Below are positions 60,935 through 64,000 of a stretch of 64,000 nt of DNA, one piece after another (positions within the stretch are counted from its first letter, which is position 1; each line of letters starts with the position of its first letter). Under the pieces are notes generated by a model. It saw only the letters and a list, made by a program, of their open reading frames with translations. It did no database searches and was not told the origin of the DNA. The position numbers and the translations under genes are program-made. The DNA is taken from the NCBI RefSeq assembly GCF_000214375.1, contig NC_015578.1, forward strand, positions 1,426,001-1,490,000. The letters are read 5' to 3'. The stretch comes from Treponema primitia ZAS-2. GTDB lineage: Bacteria; Spirochaetota; Spirochaetia; Treponematales; Breznakiellaceae.

Positions 60935-61672
60935 TTACCTGGTATTATTTGCGGAGCTGGTCTGGCTGCCGCTACTGTACTTCCGCAGATCGAAGATCAG
61001 CTGCCGGGCCCGGTCCTGGACCGGCTTAATATAGCGGCCGTCGGCAATGCGGAGTATGGCCCGTATCGCCGAGGGGTCATGAAGGCCGCCGTTTTTCTCC
61101 GCCAGTATCTCAAAGGCTTCCAGGGCTGAAAGTGCCAGGAGGTTGTCCGGGGTGAGTACATCAAAGCGGGTTACCACCCAGGAGATGGTATTCGCCGTTT
61201 CTTCATTATCGTTAAGGCCTATCTTTGCCAGGGATTTAACTGCTTCCGTAAGCACCATGGGTTCCGGGTCCGCCAGCATGATCTTGAGCAGGGCGTTTTT
61301 TGCCTCCGGGCCGCCCAGTTCCCCTAGATATTCTGCCGACTTGGCCCGTACATCCGGGAAGTTGTTCATCAGCCGCCCGTTTTCCCGGGTCTGGTTGGTA
61401 ACCCCTTCCAGGGAAAGGTACTCCAAGGCATTACGCACCTCTTCGCTGGTATTTCCGTGATTTATCGCTTCTCCGATATATTCCAGGGCGACCATTTTCA
61501 TATCCCTTCCGGCAGCCTGGCTTTGCTCACGGATGATCATATTTTCCACCGATTCCTGAAGGTACGACTCTTCTACGGACATCTCCTGCCCCATTACCAT
61601 AGACACCGTCAGAAGCCCCACCGCAGCTGCAATAACATACTTGATAGCTTTCACTGTAAACTCCTTTTTCAA
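60935..61672 (-). CDS. Secreted HEAT-repeat protein
   Basis: The 245-aa protein has a signal peptide (KYVIAAAVGLLTVSMVMGQE). The rest is a helical solenoid with repeats such as DVRAKSAEYLGELGGPEAKNALLKIMLADPEPMVLTEAVKSLAKIGLN (residues 100-150), typical of HEAT/PBS repeats. Such scaffolds bind partner proteins in the periplasm. Upstream, AAGGAG in AAAAGGAGTTTA precedes the ATG. The DUF362 gene follows. Confidence 0.82.
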   Translation of the reverse strand: MKKEFTVKAIKYVIAAAVGLLTVSMVMGQEMSVEESYLQESVENMIIREQSQAAGRDMKMVALEYIGEAINHGNTSEEVRNALEYLSLEGVTNQTRENGRLMNNFPDVRAKSAEYLGELGGPEAKNALLKIMLADPEPMVLTEAVKSLAKIGLNDNEETANTISWVVTRFDVLTPDNLLALSALEAFEILAEKNGGLHDPSAIRAILRIADGRYIKPVQDRARQLIFDLRKYSSGSQTSSANNTR

Positions 61673-61772
61673 ATATACGTAAATTTATTCTCAAATTGTA
61701 ATACTTTCAAGTTATGCAAAGCCAGTCATGATAAAAAACCCCAGGAACCCATAATTTCGCAATCTTCCGGCC

Positions 61773-62327
61773 CTAATTTACGATTTTCCAAAGATCGTCG
61801 ATCCGTTCAAGCTCGTAGAGCCGCAGACGCTCCTTGGTTATACGGTTTTCGGTAATGGCTTTTACCCGGGTATGGGTGACAAATTCGATATCGTCAACCC
61901 GACTATTGGCACGGGAAGGTACAATCACATGGTTAAAGTAGTCCTGTGCGGATTTGAGGACAATTTTCTGGCTTACCAGCCGGGGCGCAGTTTTTGACAT
62001 ACGGTCCAAAAACTCAGGCGAACTGATCTCGTCGATGTAGGCTTTTGCCAAATAGGCCAGCCAGCCGTTATAGTTCCCCGCCTTGACTATGCCGTTGAGG
62101 GCTGTTACAAAACGCTCTATCTCCGCTTTAGTGACGGTATATTCCTGAACAGTCACGGTGGCGGGGTCAAAGACCTCTTCCACTGGCGCCGCAACAGGCT
62201 CAGGAACCGGCTCAGCAGGCGGCGCCTCCGCAACAATCGGCGGCGCTGCCACAGGCTGGGGAGACTCCGGCTTACTGGCGCAGGATAGGAGACCGATTAA
62301 AGGTATAATTAAAATTAAAGTTTTCAT
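61773..62327 (-). CDS. Lipoprotein with proline/alanine linker
   Basis: From MKTLILIIPLIGLLSCASKPE the 184-aa protein is a lipoprotein (lipobox LLSC). A PAE-rich linker (SPQPVAAPPIVAEAPPAEPVPEP) carries it off the membrane to a folded domain (about 70-184) with EYTVTKAEIERFVTALNGIVKAGNYNGWLAYL and a C-terminal LRLYELERIDDLWKIVN. The domain resembles an NTF2-like or related small fold common in treponemes; no function is known. The longer frame to 62357 lacks sense as a signal, so 62327 is used. Confidence 0.78.
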   Translation of the reverse strand: MKTLILIIPLIGLLSCASKPESPQPVAAPPIVAEAPPAEPVPEPVAAPVEEVFDPATVTVQEYTVTKAEIERFVTALNGIVKAGNYNGWLAYLAKAYIDEISSPEFLDRMSKTAPRLVSQKIVLKSAQDYFNHVIVPSRANSRVDDIEFVTHTRVKAITENRITKERLRLYELERIDDLWKIVN

Positions 62328-62409
62328 TTTATTCAACTCTATAATAGCATACCACAAAATTAAAAGAAAGGCTAGAAAATAGTAAATAAAACAAGTAATA
62401 TAATGGTAT

Positions 62410-62886
62410 ATGTTAAAAGCCGCTTTTCCCGGATCCTTTGACCCCCCCAGTTTTGGTCACCTGGATATCATTGGCCGTGGGGCCGCCCTTTTTGATGAAC
62501 TGGTGGTGGTAGTGGGGGCCAATCGGCAAAAAAAAGGCCTTTTTACCGTAGAAGAGCGGATCGCCCTGGTCGCGGAACTGGTAAAACCCTGGAAAAATGT
62601 AACTGTAGAAAGCTGGGACGGGCTTATTGCAGATTTTATCAGGGACCGGGACATCAGGCTTCTGATCCGTGGTATTCGTGGGGTGAACGATTTCTCCCAG
62701 GAATTGGACCTTTCTATATGGAACAAAACCCTGAATCCCAAAGCGGAGACCATTTTCATGAGTGCCGACCCCCGGTACTCCTTACTAAGCTCCTCGGCAT
62801 TGAAGGAACTGGCATCGTTTCACCAAGATCTTTCACCTTATGCGCCGCTTCTGGTTGTGGAGGCGCTGAAGAAGAAGTTCTCTTAG
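62410..62886 (+). CDS. coaD: Phosphopantetheine adenylyltransferase
   Basis: The 158-aa enzyme makes dephospho-CoA from 4'-phosphopantetheine and ATP. The nucleotidyltransferase signature FPGSFDPPSFGHLDIIGRG is at 6-24 with the HxGH-type histidine at SFGHLD. RGIRGVNDFSQELDLSIWN and the C-terminal RYSLLSSSALKELASF (the usual ISSTxIRE region) complete the site. Length and motifs match the bacterial hexamer. No ribosome site is clear at the ATG. It is followed by the repeat cassette. Confidence 0.95.
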   Translation: MLKAAFPGSFDPPSFGHLDIIGRGAALFDELVVVVGANRQKKGLFTVEERIALVAELVKPWKNVTVESWDGLIADFIRDRDIRLLIRGIRGVNDFSQELDLSIWNKTLNPKAETIFMSADPRYSLLSSSALKELASFHQDLSPYAPLLVVEALKKKFS

Positions 62887-62900
62887 CTTTTTGCTAATAT

Positions 62901-63027
62901 GCCGGCGGGGGCGGGGAGGTCATCGGGGGGCTAACATGTTGAGTCCGCCTCCGTCAGCCCGCTGCGCGGTCTGCTACGGCGGGGAATTCCATAGACGCCC
63001 CCCGATGGCCTCCCCACCCCCGCCGGC
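62901..63027. repeat. Repeat element copy A with 31-bp terminal inverted repeats
   Basis: The left arm (62901-62931) and right arm (62997-63027) are 31-base reverse complements with two differences, both allowing G-T pairing. The 65-bp core begins CTAACATGTTGAG and ends GGAATTCCATAGAC. A homologous element lies in the opposite orientation at 63411-63535. Confidence 0.85.
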
Positions 63028-63030
63028 ACC

Positions 63031-63350
63031 TTGGTTAAAAGGTAGGGGATTTCGTCCACCCGCAGCGGCGTGTTGGTTCGGTGGGGTGACTTGGTTCTGG
63101 GGTGGGGCAGTTTCCGGAGACGCCCTCCTGCTCCCCGCCGGCGCCTTGGTTAAAAGGTAGGGGATTTCGTCCCCCCATAGCGGCGTGTTGGTTCGGGGGG
63201 TGACTTGGTTCTGGGGTGGGGCAGTTTCCGGAGACGCCCTCCTGCCCCCCGCCAGCGCCATGGTTAAAAGGTAGGGGATTTCGTCCCCCCACAGCGGCGT
63301 GTTGGTTCGGGGGGTGACTTGGTTCTGGGGTGGGGCAGTCTCTGATAGCA
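63031..63350. repeat. About 2.9 tandem copies of a 115-bp GC-rich unit
   Basis: Units start at about 63031, 63146 and 63260 (TTGGTTAAAAGG or ATGGTTAAAAGG). They are 115 and 114 bp long and nearly identical. Because 115 is not a multiple of three, the proline-rich minus-strand frames across them are not genes. The end of each unit (GGGGCAGTTTCCGGAGACGCC) resembles the terminal arm of element B. Confidence 0.85.
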
Positions 63351-63410
63351 ACCAAGGCATACCGCGAAAGAGAAGCCCTTTTTCCTCTGAACCAGACCTT
63401 GTAACCAAGG

Positions 63411-63535
63411 CGCCGACGGGGGGCGGGGCAGTCTCGGGGGCGTCTCTGGAATTCCTCCCCGGAGCAGACCCGTAGGGGCTGACGGAGGGGAATTCTACAG
63501 GTTAGCCCCCGAGGCTGTTCCGCCCCCCGTCGGCG
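63411..63535. repeat. Repeat element copy B, inverted relative to copy A
   Basis: The left arm (63411-63441) and right arm (63505-63535) are 31-base inverted repeats with three differences. Reverse-complemented, its core begins CTAACCTGTAGAATTC and ends GGAATTCCAGAGAC, matching element A. It bounds the array on the right. Confidence 0.85.
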
Positions 63536-63591
63536 TATTAGCGAAAAAGCCCTGACTCCCCAGGAAAATGGATATCTCCAGGAAAATGGGC

Positions 63592-63620
63592 TTGTCAAAC
63601 TTGACAGTATTTGATATATT
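63592..63620 (+). promoter_or_regulatory. Promoter of rpmF
   Basis: TTGTCA (63592-63597) and TATATT (63615-63620) are 17 bases apart, about 38 bases before the rpmF ATG. The palindrome TGTCAA-AC-TTGACA (63593-63606) overlaps the -35 box. Confidence 0.6.
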
Positions 63621-63657
63621 GTCTGGACTTTAAGATTTTATAAGTGAGGATTATAAT

Positions 63658-63846
63658 ATGGCAGTACCCAGAGCGAACACGTCGAAAGCCCGGACCCGCC
63701 GCCGGCAGTCAATTAATATGAAACTTACCGCCCCTACTCTGATTGAATGCAGCACCTGCGGTAATCGGGTTTTACCCCACCGGGTGTGTCCTAAGTGCGG
63801 TTTTTATCGGGGAAAGCAGGTAATTATTCCTGAATCAAAGGTTTAG
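63658..63846 (+). CDS. rpmF: 50S ribosomal protein L32
   Basis: The 62-aa protein has the L32 N terminus (MAVPRANTSKARTRRRQSINMKL) and a zinc ribbon with CSTCGNRVLPHRVCPKCG, that is, CxxC and CxxC pairs. It is therefore the zinc-binding C+ paralogue. GTGAGGA precedes the ATG. acpP follows 61 bp later, the usual rpmF-fatty-acid gene linkage. Confidence 0.95.
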   Translation: MAVPRANTSKARTRRRQSINMKLTAPTLIECSTCGNRVLPHRVCPKCGFYRGKQVIIPESKV

Positions 63847-63907
63847 CGCTGATTCCCAGGTCCTGGGCAGGGCGTTTAAAAGTAGAAATTTGGAGGATTG
63901 AAAGATT

Positions 63908-64000
63908 ATGGATGAACTGTTTGAGAAGATTAAGAAGCTTATAGCGGATAAGCTGGAAATTGACGAAGGGAAGATTTCCCTCGACGCTTCTTTCCGGCAG
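63908..64000 (+). CDS. acpP: Acyl carrier protein, 5' end only
   Basis: MDELFEKIKKLIADKLEIDEGKISLDASFRQ matches the first helix and loop of acyl carrier protein. The window ends before the DSLD serine that takes the phosphopantetheine group made with CoaD's pathway. GGAGG at 63892-63896 lies 11 bases before the ATG. Confidence 0.88.
   Translation, partial: MDELFEKIKKLIADKLEIDEGKISLDASFRQ

Noticed and set aside
62974-63598. Proline-rich minus-strand open frames with PNQHAA repeats
   Set aside because: The tandem unit is 115 bp, so the frame shifts from copy to copy; GC-rich repeats give long open frames by chance.

Overview
The window reads as a chromosome segment of a Treponema-like spirochaete, probably a gut or termite-gut relative. 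The indications are an archaeal-type class I lysyl-tRNA synthetase, a PUR-domain (DUF3276) protein with a basic tail, an rpoN-hpf pair, NifS/NifU with a BFD-type [2Fe-2S] domain, many small lipoproteins and a giant fused acyl-CoA dehydratase activase. This is inferred from family content; no taxonomic marker such as 16S rRNA is present.

Layout. 0-12.6 kb is ordinary chromosome: a secreted metallo-beta-lactamase-fold hydrolase, lysS with a two-domain NDK-like protein, the activase fusion with a CmpB-type membrane protein and an HD hydrolase, a MATE exporter, a secreted protein and mntP. 12.6-23 kb is accessory. tRNA-Leu(CAA) has its 3' part duplicated as a 54-bp perfect direct repeat around a 1.6-kb insert carrying one DUF4143-type AAA+ ATPase. 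Next comes a type I restriction-modification locus (hsdM, a small winged-helix gene, hsdS, hsdR on the minus strand) with an oppositely oriented XRE/ImmA-DUF4411 pair nested inside it.

23-36 kb is mostly housekeeping and regulation: a chemoreceptor, a DUF1015 protein, rpoN, hpf, an rRNA methyltransferase, rex, a MetQ-like protein, a PUR-domain protein, a phosphohexomutase, and nifS-nifU. At 35.9 kb a tRNA with CAU anticodon, directly preceded by a perfect 42-nt hairpin, starts a second accessory region. About 170-bp repeats that contain the tRNA 3' end in both orientations lead into a truncated integrase, an HTH-PIN-small protein module and another repeat copy at 38.1 kb. AT-rich small genes follow (one an outer-membrane-type gene split by an in-frame TGA), then a complete RND efflux operon, a flavin-protein/Rrf2 pair behind a promoter flanked by palindromes, a MATE-MarR pair and a two-component system. 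A degenerate copy of the same tRNA 3' end at 51.2 kb suggests that about 36-51.2 kb is, or was, one island built up in layers.

51.2-64 kb returns to chromosome: a MoxR-ATPase/VWA operon with an unrecognised partner, a DUF362 lipoprotein with a permease, an aminotransferase, hisS, a spirochaete protein of unknown function, a second DUF362 protein, a HEAT-repeat protein, a lipoprotein, coaD, and rpmF-acpP at the right edge. Between coaD and rpmF lies a 0.64-kb cassette of GC-rich repeats: two oppositely oriented copies of a roughly 126-bp element with 31-bp terminal inverted repeats, flanking about 2.9 tandem copies of a 115-bp unit.

The strongest candidates for something undescribed are the tRNA-derived repeat array (its copies keep a paired stem through compensatory changes), the coaD-rpmF repeat cassette, and the three-gene MoxR/VWA operon with its unknown first member.
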